From positions 1 through 35,919 of the forward strand of contig JAOACY010000075.1 in assembly GCA_026417615.1 (NCBI GenBank): a stretch of 35,919 nt of DNA. The letters are read 5' to 3'. Below are positions 1 through 8,217 of the stretch, piece by piece. The stretch is from Clostridia bacterium. Lineage in GTDB: Bacteria; Bacillota; Clostridia; Acetivibrionales; JAFADI01. The notes below the pieces were generated by a model, which worked only from the letters and a program-made list of their open reading frames with translations, was not told the origin of the DNA and searched no databases. The position numbers were made by a program, and so were the translations under genes. The first letter of the stretch is position 1; each line of letters begins with the position of its first letter.

Positions 1-1
1 A

Positions 2-634
2 ATATTGGGCAAGCCTGAGACATTGAAGCTGAGGGAAGACGGAAAGCCTACAGTCGTAATACTTATAGGGCCCACAGGCGTTGGAAAAACAACAACCCTG
101 GCTAAAATAGCTGCAAGCTATGCTTTAAACCATAAAAAGAAAGTTGGAATGATAACTGCGGATACTTACAGAATAGCTGCAGTAGAACAGCTGAAGACCT
201 ATGCGGAAATACTGGGAATGCCTGTCACCGTAATATACTCTCCGAGTGAAATAAATCAGGCAATTAAAATGCATTACGATAAGGACATAATACTGATTGA
301 TACAGCGGGAAGAAGCCACAAAAACCAGGCGCAGTTCGAGGAACTGAAAGCTATGGTTCAGGCTGCGGAGGCTGATGAGATATACCTGCTCCTAAGTGCG
401 ACAACAAGCGTCAGAAACTGCAGGGAAATCCTAGGCAATTACAGCTGCTTTAAGGATTACAAGCTGATATTTACAAAGCTTGATGAGACCCCCATAACAG
501 GAATAATTTTAAATTCCAGATATATGACAAACAAGAGCCTGTCTTATATTACCACAGGGCAAAGCGTACCTGACGATATCGAAGTGGCAAATGTGGATAG
601 GATAACCAAAAACTTGTTAGGGAGCATATCTTAA
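2..634 (+). CDS. flhF: FlhF, SRP-type GTPase (C-terminal part, 5' truncated)
   Basis: FlhF is an SRP-family GTPase that sets the site and number of flagella at the membrane. Only the GTPase (NG) part is visible; the reading frame is open to the window edge, so the N-terminal basic domain lies upstream. Counting from the TTG at 5, the P-loop GPTGVGKT is at residues 22-29, followed by an ADTYRIAA segment, the DTAGR G3 motif and the TKLDE G4 motif. This order is shared with Ffh and FtsY. The TTG at 5 is probably an internal leucine and not a start. The stop is one base before flhG, its regulatory partner. The identity is secure because of the family motifs plus the adjacent flhG. Confidence 0.95.
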   Translation: MLGKPETLKLREDGKPTVVILIGPTGVGKTTTLAKIAASYALNHKKKVGMITADTYRIAAVEQLKTYAEILGMPVTVIYSPSEINQAIKMHYDKDIILIDTAGRSHKNQAQFEELKAMVQAAEADEIYLLLSATTSVRNCREILGNYSCFKDYKLIFTKLDETPITGIILNSRYMTNKSLSYITTGQSVPDDIEVANVDRITKNLLGSIS

Positions 635-635
635 T

Positions 636-1547
636 ATGATTGATCAAGCTGACAGACTAAGACAGATAATTGATAGTCTTAAAATTAAACAGGCAGAGGC
701 CCAGGCCAATTTACTTAACAGCATGAGAAGGAAAACCTCAAAGGTTATCACAGTGACAAGCGGCAAGGGTGGCGTGGGAAAAACAAACGTAACAATAAAC
801 CTTGCTATTGCATTGAGTGAAATGGGCTACAGAGTGGTCATACTTGATGTGGATTTTGGTCTTGCAAATATAGATGTTTTATTCGGCATTATTCCCAAAT
901 ACACTCTGCTGGATGTAATACATAATGATATGAGCATACTGGAAATTCTGGCAGAAGGACCGAAAAACATAAAATTCATATCCGGAGGGTCGGGGGTTGA
1001 GGAGCTTGTTAAGCTTGATAAAATTCAGATAGAAAGGTTTATTGAGAATATTGCTTTGCTGGACAAGATTTCAGATGTAATTATCATAGATACCGGAGCC
1101 GGCCTTTCAGATAATGTGATGAGCTTTGTTATGGCTGCCGACGAGGTGCTTTTGGTAACGACACCGGAGCCTACATCAATAACTGATGCGTATGCACTTA
1201 TAAAAATGGTATCAAACAGGAATAAGGAAAAGCTTATCAGGGTGATAGTAAACAGAGCTGAGAATTCCAATGAGGCAATTGATATACTTAATAAGCTGGC
1301 AGTGGTATCGGACAAATTTTTATCCTTAAAGCTTCACTCTTTAGGTTATATTGTTCAGGATGAAGCAGTGATAAAAGCTGTTAAGATGCAGCAGCCATTT
1401 TCACTAAGTTTTCCGAAAAGCCATGCAGCTAGGCATATTAGGGAAATATCAAAAAAATTAATGGAAAAAAAGGAAGAAGACAAGGAGCTAACCAATACAG
1501 GCATAAAGAGCTTTATAAACAGGTTGGTTAACTTTTGGAACAATTAA
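636..1547 (+). CDS. flhG: FlhG (YlxH/FleN), MinD-like ATPase
   Basis: FlhG is a ParA/MinD-type ATPase that works with FlhF to control flagellar number and placement. The 303-residue protein carries the deviant Walker A motif GKGGVGKT at residues 43-50 and the switch segment LDVDFGLANID. Its extreme N-terminus contains D3-Q4-A5-D6-R7-L8-R9, matching the DQAxxLR helix that in Bacillus FlhG stimulates FlhF GTPase activity. The last residues (SFINRLVNFW) look like the amphipathic membrane-targeting helix of MinD-type proteins. The ATG lies one base after the flhF stop, so the two are probably translationally coupled. Confidence 0.95.
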   Translation: MIDQADRLRQIIDSLKIKQAEAQANLLNSMRRKTSKVITVTSGKGGVGKTNVTINLAIALSEMGYRVVILDVDFGLANIDVLFGIIPKYTLLDVIHNDMSILEILAEGPKNIKFISGGSGVEELVKLDKIQIERFIENIALLDKISDVIIIDTGAGLSDNVMSFVMAADEVLLVTTPEPTSITDAYALIKMVSNRNKEKLIRVIVNRAENSNEAIDILNKLAVVSDKFLSLKLHSLGYIVQDEAVIKAVKMQQPFSLSFPKSHAARHIREISKKLMEKKEEDKELTNTGIKSFINRLVNFWNN

Positions 1548-1565
1548 TCAAATTGAGGAGCAAGT

Positions 1566-2243
1566 ATGAAATACAGTGATTTACAGCCAGGTCTTAAGCT
1601 GGAATTAGAGGTGTTTAACCTGCAGGGGGAAAAGATTGAACACCAGCTTATAAGTCAATTGGAATGGATAGAGGATGACAATACGGGAGTTATTGCAACC
1701 CCTATATTTGAGGGAGCGCTGTATCCAATAAGGATAGGATGGGGAATGAATGTGTATTTTATTTTCAAGGATAACCTGTACACCTTCAGCTCTAAAGTTT
1801 CTAGCACTTATTCAAAGGATAATATTTCGCTTCTTAAGATTGTTTTCCAGGGAGAAATACGTAGAATTCAGAGGCGGCAGTTCTTTCGTTTTGAATGTTG
1901 CGTGCCGATTAAGTACAGGATTGTAGCTTCAACTAAACCTGAATACAATGAAGGAATTCTTTTTACAGATACTTTTTCAAGGGATTTGAGCGGATCCGGA
2001 GTTTGTATAGCTACTGAAGAAAAGATGCTGCAAAACCAGCTTGTTGAATTATTACTGCCGCTTGAAAACAGCAAGGAAGTAAATTTCTTTGGGAGAGTTG
2101 TCAGATCTGTAAAACCAGAATATAACGATTTAAAATATGAAACCGGATTATCCTTTTATGATATACAATACAAAGAAAGAGAAGCAATAATTGGGTTTAT
2201 TTTCAGGGAGCAGAGAAAATTGAGAAAAAAAGGATTGATTTAG
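1566..2243 (+). CDS. YcgR-type flagellar brake protein with PilZ domain
   Basis: This 225-residue protein has the two-domain layout of YcgR/YpfA/DgrA proteins, which bind cyclic di-GMP and slow the flagellar motor. Residues 1-95 form a beta-rich N-terminal (YcgR_2-like) domain. The PilZ domain follows, with the c-di-GMP contact motif RRQFFR at residues 103-108 (RxxxR) and DLSGSG at 140-145 (DxSxxG). Both halves of the ligand signature are intact, so binding is expected. A GAGGAG ribosome site precedes the ATG. It sits between flhG and cheB, which supports a motor or chemotaxis output for c-di-GMP. Confidence 0.88.
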   Translation: MKYSDLQPGLKLELEVFNLQGEKIEHQLISQLEWIEDDNTGVIATPIFEGALYPIRIGWGMNVYFIFKDNLYTFSSKVSSTYSKDNISLLKIVFQGEIRRIQRRQFFRFECCVPIKYRIVASTKPEYNEGILFTDTFSRDLSGSGVCIATEEKMLQNQLVELLLPLENSKEVNFFGRVVRSVKPEYNDLKYETGLSFYDIQYKEREAIIGFIFREQRKLRKKGLI

Positions 2244-2247
2244 AGAT

Positions 2248-3309
2248 ATGGCAAGCAAAATTAAGGTGCTGGTTGTAGATGATTCTGCTTTTATGAGAAA
2301 AGTCATTGCTGACATATTAAACAGTGATGACAAAATAGAGGTGGTTGACACAGCAAAGAACGGAACTGAGGCATTGGAAAAAATCAAGAGCCTTAAACCC
2401 GATGTTGTAACGCTGGATGTTGAGATGCCGGTAATGGATGGCTTGAGCTGCCTGAAGGAAATCATGAAGTCTGGTTTTTTTCCTGTATTGATGCTTAGCA
2501 GCGTAACAAAGGAGGGAGCTGACTCCACAATAAAAGCGCTTGAATACGGAGCAATAGATTTTATTACAAAGCCAACAAATATTTTTAATATCGCAGATGA
2601 TGAAAAAAAGCAAGAATTAATAGAGAAAATAAAAATAGCTAAAAATTCGACAAAAATTAAGAAGTATTTAACTTTAAAAGATGTACAGATTAGACCAAAA
2701 CGTGATATAGTAAAGAGTAGTAATATAAAAAATATTGTCGCAATAGGTACATCTACAGGAGGACCAAAAGCACTGCAGGAGGTAATACCTAAAATCCCGG
2801 GTGACGTACCTGCAGCTTTCCTTGTGGTACAGCACATGCCGCCTGGTTTTACCCGTTCTCTTGCCGAACGGCTGAACGCAATGAGTGAACTGACGGTAAA
2901 GGAGGCTGAAGAGGGAGATGAGCTTCAAGCTGGCTATGTATATATTGCCCCGGGTGACTATCATATGCTGGTAGAAAGAAGCTTAACAGGTATTATAAGA
3001 ATTCGTCTCAGTAAATCGCCTCCTTCGGGAGGGCACAGGCCTTCTGTAAACACAATGATGGAATCACTTTCTAATACTGGCATGAGTAACATTATCGGTG
3101 TCATAATGACCGGAATGGGCGGGGACGGAAGTGAAGGCATAAAGCTTTTAAAGAGTATTAATAAAGGGTTTATAATAGCTCAGGATGAAAAATCCTGCGT
3201 AGTTTACGGAATGCCCAAGGTAGCAATTCAGACTGGTGCAGTTGATGTTATTGCACCGCTTAAAAATATATCCGATGAGATCATGAAGATTATAGGGGGG
3301 CAAAAATAA
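2248..3309 (+). CDS. cheB: CheB, chemoreceptor glutamate methylesterase/glutamine deamidase
   Basis: CheB removes methyl groups from chemoreceptors when phosphorylated by CheA. The 353-residue protein has an N-terminal receiver domain with acidic pair D11-D12, phospho-acceptor D57 and K108 in ITKPT. A linker of about 40 residues leads to the C-terminal esterase domain. Its catalytic triad is visible: S169 in GTSTGG, H196 in VVQHMP and D293 in GMGGDG. The ATG is four bases after the PilZ gene stop. The stop overlaps the cheA start in TAATG, indicating coupling. No cheR is present in this window. Confidence 0.96.
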   Translation: MASKIKVLVVDDSAFMRKVIADILNSDDKIEVVDTAKNGTEALEKIKSLKPDVVTLDVEMPVMDGLSCLKEIMKSGFFPVLMLSSVTKEGADSTIKALEYGAIDFITKPTNIFNIADDEKKQELIEKIKIAKNSTKIKKYLTLKDVQIRPKRDIVKSSNIKNIVAIGTSTGGPKALQEVIPKIPGDVPAAFLVVQHMPPGFTRSLAERLNAMSELTVKEAEEGDELQAGYVYIAPGDYHMLVERSLTGIIRIRLSKSPPSGGHRPSVNTMMESLSNTGMSNIIGVIMTGMGGDGSEGIKLLKSINKGFIIAQDEKSCVVYGMPKVAIQTGAVDVIAPLKNISDEIMKIIGGQK

Positions 3310-5378
3310 TGGACATGAGTCAATATTTAGAAATATTTATCGAAGAGTCAAAGGAACATTTGCAGGGGCTGAACCAGTCATTGCTCCAACTAGAAAAAAA
3401 CCCCGGAGATATTTCTGTATTAAATGAAATTTTCAGAGTAGCTCATACGCTGAAGGGAATGTCTGGCACCATGGGCTTTAGCAAAATGGCCAAGCTTACC
3501 CATGACATGGAAAACGTTCTTCATGCTTTAAGAAGTAACGAGATAAAAGTAAGCACCAGGATGATTGACCTGCTCTTCAAGTGCCTGGATGCTCTTGAAA
3601 AATACATAAACAATATAATCAACAACAGCAGTGAGGGAAGCAATGATTATCACGAATTGATTGAAAGCCTTGAGAATATACTTAAGAACAAGGGCGAAAC
3701 AGACGATTCAAAACCAACCTCAACTTTTTCAGCATCGAAAAACATACTGCAAAGCGCTTCTGATAAAGATGAACTCCTTAGTATAAACCAATATGAGCAA
3801 AATATAATAAACAAAGCCAGGGACATGGGGCATAATGCATTTCAGATAAGGATAAAGCTCAACAAAGGATGCGTGCTTAAATCAGCAAGGGCCTTCATTG
3901 TATTCCAGACATTGGAAAAGCATTCGGAAATAATAAAATCTCAACCCTCGGTTCAGGATATAGAGGATGAAAGGTTTGAGTTTGAATTTGCTGTTGTCGT
4001 AGTAAGCAAAGAAACATCTGACCTGTTCAGGAAGGAATTAAATTCAATAGCAGAAGTAGATGAAGTAATAATAACTGAGCTTGGGTCAAATACAGCAAGC
4101 GCCTCTGTGAAAGATACAGCTCAAAGCGGAGATGCAAAGCCGCAGGAACTTGATTTGAGAACTGATGATTCTTCAGAGAATGAGAAGAAGGATACTGAGG
4201 CAAATGCAACAGCTTCAGCAAAAAAGGCAAAAACCGGAAAGACCGTCAGGGTTGACATCGACAGGCTTGATGTGCTTATGAACCTGGTAAGTGAGCTTAT
4301 TATAATAAAGACAAGATTGGAAGGTTTGGATAATGTCGATAAATCACAGACATATAGCGAGGCTGTCGAATACCTTGAGAGAATAACAACAAATCTTCAC
4401 GATGCTGTTATGAAGGTCAGGATGGTACCTGTGGAGACTGTATTTAACAGATTCCCAAGAATGATAAGAGATATAGCAAGAGAACTTGACAAGGAAATTG
4501 AGCTCACTATGTCAGGTGAGGAAACTGAGCTTGACAGAACAGTAATTGATGAAATAGGTGATCCTCTTATACACCTTCTCAGAAATTCTGCGGATCATGG
4601 AATAGAACCATTGAAAAAAAGACTGGAGCTTGGAAAGCCTGGTGTTGGTCACATATATCTTAAGGCATATCAGGATGGAAATAATGTTGTGATTGAGGTT
4701 GGCGACGACGGCCAGGGCATAAATGTTGAGAAGGTTAAGAAAAAGGCAATTGAAAGAGGCCTGGTAAACAAAGAAGTAGCAAACTCACTATCGCAGAAGG
4801 ATATAATAGATTTCCTTTTCAAGCCAAGCTTCAGCACTGCAGATAAAATTACAGACCTGTCAGGCCGGGGCGTGGGGCTTGATGTGGTCAAGACAAAAAT
4901 AGAGGCTTTGGGAGGAATTGTCGAAGTTGAGACCGAGCTTGGAAAGGGCAGCAAGTTCATTATAAGACTTCCGCTTACGCTTGCAATAATTCAGGCTCTT
5001 CTGGTGCTTATCGGAAGTGAAAAATACGCCATACCGTTAAGCAGCATAAAGGAAATTATTAATATTTCTCCCGATGACATCAAACTGGTGCAAAAGCAGG
5101 AAGTAATTCTTTTAAGAAATATGGTTGTGCCAATTGTAAGACTTGATAAAGTACTTGACGTACCTAAGGAAAACAAGAACCCGAAACAGCTCACCGCTGT
5201 TATTGTAAAAAAGGGAGACAAGCTATCCGGATTTCTGGTTGACAGCCTCATAGGCCAGCAGGAAATAGTTATTAAATCCCTTGGCAAGCTCCTTGCAGGA
5301 ATCCGCTTCATAGCAGGAGCAACCATACTTGGCGATGGAAATGTTGCTTTGATTATTGATGTAAATTCTCTCGCATAG
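3309..5378 (+). CDS. cheA: CheA, chemotaxis histidine kinase
   Basis: CheA is the receptor-coupled kinase that phosphorylates CheY and CheB. Domain order in the 689 residues is canonical. The P1 Hpt domain has phospho-accepting H46 in VAHTLKG. A P2-like region occupies about 165-255, followed by a low-complexity linker rich in K, E, A and S. P3 dimerisation starts near 310. The P4 ATPase has the N box around H422-H430, the G1 box GDDGQG (465-470) and GRGVGLD (519-525). P5, the CheW-like domain, starts near 560. All catalytic motifs look intact. The start codon overlaps the cheB stop by one base. Confidence 0.97.
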   Translation: MDMSQYLEIFIEESKEHLQGLNQSLLQLEKNPGDISVLNEIFRVAHTLKGMSGTMGFSKMAKLTHDMENVLHALRSNEIKVSTRMIDLLFKCLDALEKYINNIINNSSEGSNDYHELIESLENILKNKGETDDSKPTSTFSASKNILQSASDKDELLSINQYEQNIINKARDMGHNAFQIRIKLNKGCVLKSARAFIVFQTLEKHSEIIKSQPSVQDIEDERFEFEFAVVVVSKETSDLFRKELNSIAEVDEVIITELGSNTASASVKDTAQSGDAKPQELDLRTDDSSENEKKDTEANATASAKKAKTGKTVRVDIDRLDVLMNLVSELIIIKTRLEGLDNVDKSQTYSEAVEYLERITTNLHDAVMKVRMVPVETVFNRFPRMIRDIARELDKEIELTMSGEETELDRTVIDEIGDPLIHLLRNSADHGIEPLKKRLELGKPGVGHIYLKAYQDGNNVVIEVGDDGQGINVEKVKKKAIERGLVNKEVANSLSQKDIIDFLFKPSFSTADKITDLSGRGVGLDVVKTKIEALGGIVEVETELGKGSKFIIRLPLTLAIIQALLVLIGSEKYAIPLSSIKEIINISPDDIKLVQKQEVILLRNMVVPIVRLDKVLDVPKENKNPKQLTAVIVKKGDKLSGFLVDSLIGQQEIVIKSLGKLLAGIRFIAGATILGDGNVALIIDVNSLA

Positions 5379-5394
5379 AAAGGGGCTGAATATA

Positions 5395-5847
5395 ATGGAT
5401 GGAATGGTTAAAAATGAAGCAAGACAGTTTGTTGTTTTTAAAATAGGCAAGGAAGAATATGGTGTAGATATAAAAAAGATAACAACCATAGAAAGAATGA
5501 TGCAGATTGCAAGGGTTCCTAAGACTCCTGAATACATCAAGGGAGTAATAAATCTAAGGGGAGAAATAATTCCCATCATGGATATGCGGCTCAGGTTCAA
5601 TTTGCCGCAATTTGAAGAGACAGAAGATACAAGGATTATAATAATAAAAATAGAAGATATGTCTGTTGGCATAATTGTGGATGCAGTAGCTGAAGTATTG
5701 GAGCTGACGGATGATGCAATCGAGAATATTGCCAATTTCAGCATTGATATGTCTGCCGACTATATACTTGGAGTTGGCAAGGTAAATGGAAGGATCATTA
5801 CCTTGCTCAGTATCGAAAAAATGATAGAAATAGCAGGAAATGAATAA
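5395..5847 (+). CDS. cheW: CheW, chemotaxis coupling protein
   Basis: CheW bridges chemoreceptors to CheA in the signalling array. The 150-residue protein is essentially one CheW domain: an opening strand FVVFKIGKEEYGVDI, the segment ITTIERMMQIARVPKTPEYIKG, and the conserved stretch GVINLRGEIIPIMDMRLRF. Length and motif order match single-domain CheW. A ribosome site (AAAGGGG) precedes the ATG, 17 bases after the cheA stop. Confidence 0.95.
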   Translation: MDGMVKNEARQFVVFKIGKEEYGVDIKKITTIERMMQIARVPKTPEYIKGVINLRGEIIPIMDMRLRFNLPQFEETEDTRIIIIKIEDMSVGIIVDAVAEVLELTDDAIENIANFSIDMSADYILGVGKVNGRIITLLSIEKMIEIAGNE

Positions 5848-5865
5848 TACCCCGGGGTGTGAGAT

Positions 5866-6486
5866 ATGAGTATAGGTATTAATGATTTGGACAACCTCCA
5901 GCTTGATGTGCTTAGGGAGATAGGAAATATAGGCGCAGGGAATGCTGCTACTGCTCTTGCAAAAATGCTTAATAAAAAGGTGGATATGGATGTACCCAAG
6001 GTGAAAATCTTGGAATTCAAGGATGTAAGCGAAATCCTTGGGGGAGCAGATATACTGGTTATTGGCATTCTTTTGAGGGTTAGCGGAGATCTTGCGGCCA
6101 ATATTATGTTTATTTTAGAGTGTAAAGCGGCTCGTGTTCTTGTAAATTTACTCATGGGAAAACCTGTGGAACATGAGGGAGAGTTCAATGAGATAGAGCT
6201 TTCAGCCTTGAAAGAGATCGGAAACATTCTTTCAGGCTCATACCTTTCTGCTCTGTCTGCACTCACAAACATGAGGCTGATACCTTCAATCCCTGATATA
6301 GCAATCGATATGGCAGGGGCTATACTGAGTGTTCCCGCTATAGAGTTTGGTAAAGTTGGAGATTCAGTTTTATATATTGAGACAGAATTTTCGGAAGGAA
6401 GCACGAAGGTTGTTGGGGATTTTTTCCTGATTCCTGATGTTGAGTCCTACGAAATTTTACTAAAAGCTTTGGGAGTAGTTATGTAA
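5866..6486 (+). CDS. cheC: CheC, CheY-P phosphatase
   Basis: CheC dephosphorylates CheY-P and binds CheD in the Bacillus-type adaptation system. The 206 residues contain two copies of the E-x2-N phosphatase signature: E18-I-G-N21 in the first helix and E117-I-G-N120 in the second. Both therefore appear potentially active, as in Bacillus CheC. The absence of an extra domain and the length near 200 separate it from FliY. The start follows a GGGGTGTGAG ribosome site. The stop overlaps the cheD start (TAATG), which fits the CheC-CheD complex. Confidence 0.93.
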   Translation: MSIGINDLDNLQLDVLREIGNIGAGNAATALAKMLNKKVDMDVPKVKILEFKDVSEILGGADILVIGILLRVSGDLAANIMFILECKAARVLVNLLMGKPVEHEGEFNEIELSALKEIGNILSGSYLSALSALTNMRLIPSIPDIAIDMAGAILSVPAIEFGKVGDSVLYIETEFSEGSTKVVGDFFLIPDVESYEILLKALGVVM

Positions 6487-6971
6487 TGGGAAATATTATT
6501 AAAGTCGGAATGGCCGACCTTATGGTCTCAAACCATCCGAGCATATTGACAACTCTGGGGCTGGGATCCTGTGTAGGGATTGCGCTATATGATCCGGCAA
6601 CAAATGTAATAGGGCTTGCACATATCATGCTTCCCTCCAGCCTTCAGGCCAAGAACAACAGCAATGTCGCCAAGTTTGCCGATACAGCCGTAGAGAAGCT
6701 TATTGAGGATATGATCAAGATAGGAGCCCGCCGCGGCAATATTGTTGCAAAGCTGGCCGGAGGGGCGCAAATGTTTGCTTTCAACCAAACATCGGATATG
6801 ATGAAAATCGGCTTGAGAAATGCAATATCAGCAAAGGAGAAGCTGGCTGAACTGAAAATACCTGTAATTGCAGAAGACACAGGAGGTAATTACGGTCGGA
6901 CGGTTGAGCTTTATTCCAATGACGGTAAACTTATTATAAAAACAATCGGACATGGGGTTAAGCAAATTTAA
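6486..6971 (+). CDS. cheD: CheD, chemoreceptor glutamine deamidase
   Basis: CheD deamidates specific receptor glutamines and, in the Firmicute system, is controlled by CheC. The 161-residue protein has the catalytic cysteine C29 in LGLGSCVGI and the catalytic histidine H46 in GLAHIMLP. GGAQMF and GGNYGRTVEL follow; these are family-typical segments. It is coupled to cheC by a one-base overlap. This pairing indicates an adaptation system that combines CheB methylesterase with CheC/CheD. Confidence 0.94.
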   Translation: MGNIIKVGMADLMVSNHPSILTTLGLGSCVGIALYDPATNVIGLAHIMLPSSLQAKNNSNVAKFADTAVEKLIEDMIKIGARRGNIVAKLAGGAQMFAFNQTSDMMKIGLRNAISAKEKLAELKIPVIAEDTGGNYGRTVELYSNDGKLIIKTIGHGVKQI

Positions 6972-6989
6972 TACTCGAAAGAGGATAGC

Positions 6990-7376
6990 ATGGACTATAT
7001 AAGAAATCTGCCGATTATAATGTGTTCCATTATTTCCATAATTGTCGGAGTATTGAACTACGGAACAGGCAATAATCTCCAGGATACCTACAGGAACATG
7101 ATTATAAGCATTGTTGTTTATTATGTTTTGGGTATGTATATAAGACACACTGCCATAAAGGTATTTGAGCATGTTAAAAAACGAAAGCAAGAGCTTAAGG
7201 AGCAGGAAGCTCAAGCAGCCCTTGCAGATTCCCAAAGACGTAAGCTGAATAATGCTGACGAAAAAGCGAGGAATACAAGTGAAAGCAAAATAGATTACAG
7301 AGTGGAATATGATGAGGATTTTACTCCGCTTAAGGTAAGTGAAGTGCTGAAAATGACAGAAAAGAATCAAAATTAA
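6990..7376 (+). CDS. small membrane protein of unknown function in che operon
   Basis: I do not recognise this 128-residue protein. The first 55 residues contain two likely transmembrane helices (about 5-23 and 36-53) joined by a short polar loop. A basic, coiled-coil-prone stretch rich in K, E, Q and A follows (about 60-95), then an acidic tail. The likely topology is a two-helix anchor with a cytoplasmic tail. It lies 18 bases after cheD and 23 bases before the sigma-28 gene and has an AGAGGA ribosome site, so it is co-transcribed with chemotaxis and motility genes. A role in motor or array function is only a guess from position. Confidence 0.75.
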   Translation: MDYIRNLPIIMCSIISIIVGVLNYGTGNNLQDTYRNMIISIVVYYVLGMYIRHTAIKVFEHVKKRKQELKEQEAQAALADSQRRKLNNADEKARNTSESKIDYRVEYDEDFTPLKVSEVLKMTEKNQN

Positions 7377-7399
7377 TATAAAAGCAATGGGGGATTTCA

Positions 7400-8167
7400 A
7401 TGTCATCCGCAAACAAACAACTGGAGCTTTGGAAGCAGTACAGCGAGACAAAAGACCCTTCCATACGGGAAAAGCTTATACTTGAATACTCTCACCTGAT
7501 AAAGTATGTTGCAGGCAGGCTTAGCATATATTTCGGTTCTAATGTCGAATATGACGACCTTGTTGGGTTTGGAGTATTTGGACTCATAGATGCTATTGAC
7601 AAATTTGACATAAATAAAGGCGTCAAATTCGAGACATATGCTTCTCTTAGAATCAGGGGGGCAATTATAGACAGTATAAGAGAAATGGATTGGGTCCCAA
7701 GGTCGCTCAGACAGAAAAACAAGGAGCTTGAAAAAGTATATTGCGAGATAGAGAATGAACTGGGGCATGCAGCCACAGACAAGGACGTGGCTGACAAGCT
7801 GGGGATATCATTGGATGAATTCTATAAGCTTTTAAATGATGTCAATGTTTCTTCCATGGTTTCACTTGAAGAATTTCTTGAACAGAACTACGAGATAGGA
7901 GTGGAATTTTCCGGCTCAAACAAAGATGATGGGCCTGAGAGTTATGTCGAAATATCAGAAATTAAGAGTATTCTTGCGGATTCTATAGACAAGCTTCCAG
8001 ATAAGGAAAAGACCGTAATTTCAATGTATTACTTTGAAGAATTGACATTAAAAGAAATTAGTGCCATAATGAAAGTGTCGGAATCTAGGATTTCCCAGCT
8101 TCATACCAAGGCTATTTTTCGACTTAGAGGGAAGCTCGCAAGACACAGAACACTAATACAGAGCTAA
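7400..8167 (+). CDS. fliA: RNA polymerase sigma factor FliA/SigD (sigma-28, WhiG family)
   Basis: This sigma factor directs transcription of late flagellar and chemotaxis genes. The 255-residue protein shows region 2 with YDDLVGFGVFGLIDAIDKFD and the promoter-melting helix GVKFETYASLRIRGAIIDSI, followed by WVPRSLRQ. That WVPRS segment is characteristic of the FliA/WhiG group. Region 4 is LTLKEISAIMKVSESRISQLH near the C-terminus. The start has a GGGGGATT ribosome site. Position at the end of the che genes matches Bacillus sigD. An anti-sigma FlgM gene is not in the window. Confidence 0.95.
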   Translation: MSSANKQLELWKQYSETKDPSIREKLILEYSHLIKYVAGRLSIYFGSNVEYDDLVGFGVFGLIDAIDKFDINKGVKFETYASLRIRGAIIDSIREMDWVPRSLRQKNKELEKVYCEIENELGHAATDKDVADKLGISLDEFYKLLNDVNVSSMVSLEEFLEQNYEIGVEFSGSNKDDGPESYVEISEIKSILADSIDKLPDKEKTVISMYYFEELTLKEISAIMKVSESRISQLHTKAIFRLRGKLARHRTLIQS

Positions 8168-8217
8168 AACTTTTACCATATAAGATATTTACAGCATTAT
8201 ACTAAGGGGTAAAAAAG

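Noticed and set aside
2148-2837. 229-codon minus-strand open frame over the pilZ gene end and cheB
   Set aside because: It lies antisense to a fully recognised cheB with intact catalytic residues, lacks a ribosome site and resembles no family.
5760-6404. 214-codon minus-strand open frame over cheC
   Set aside because: Serine- and isoleucine-rich composition typical of a shadow frame; cheC on the other strand has both phosphatase motifs.
6828-7451. 207-codon minus-strand frame across cheD end and the next gene
   Set aside because: Spans two genes and their spacer, no ribosome site or family pattern, composition of an antisense shadow.
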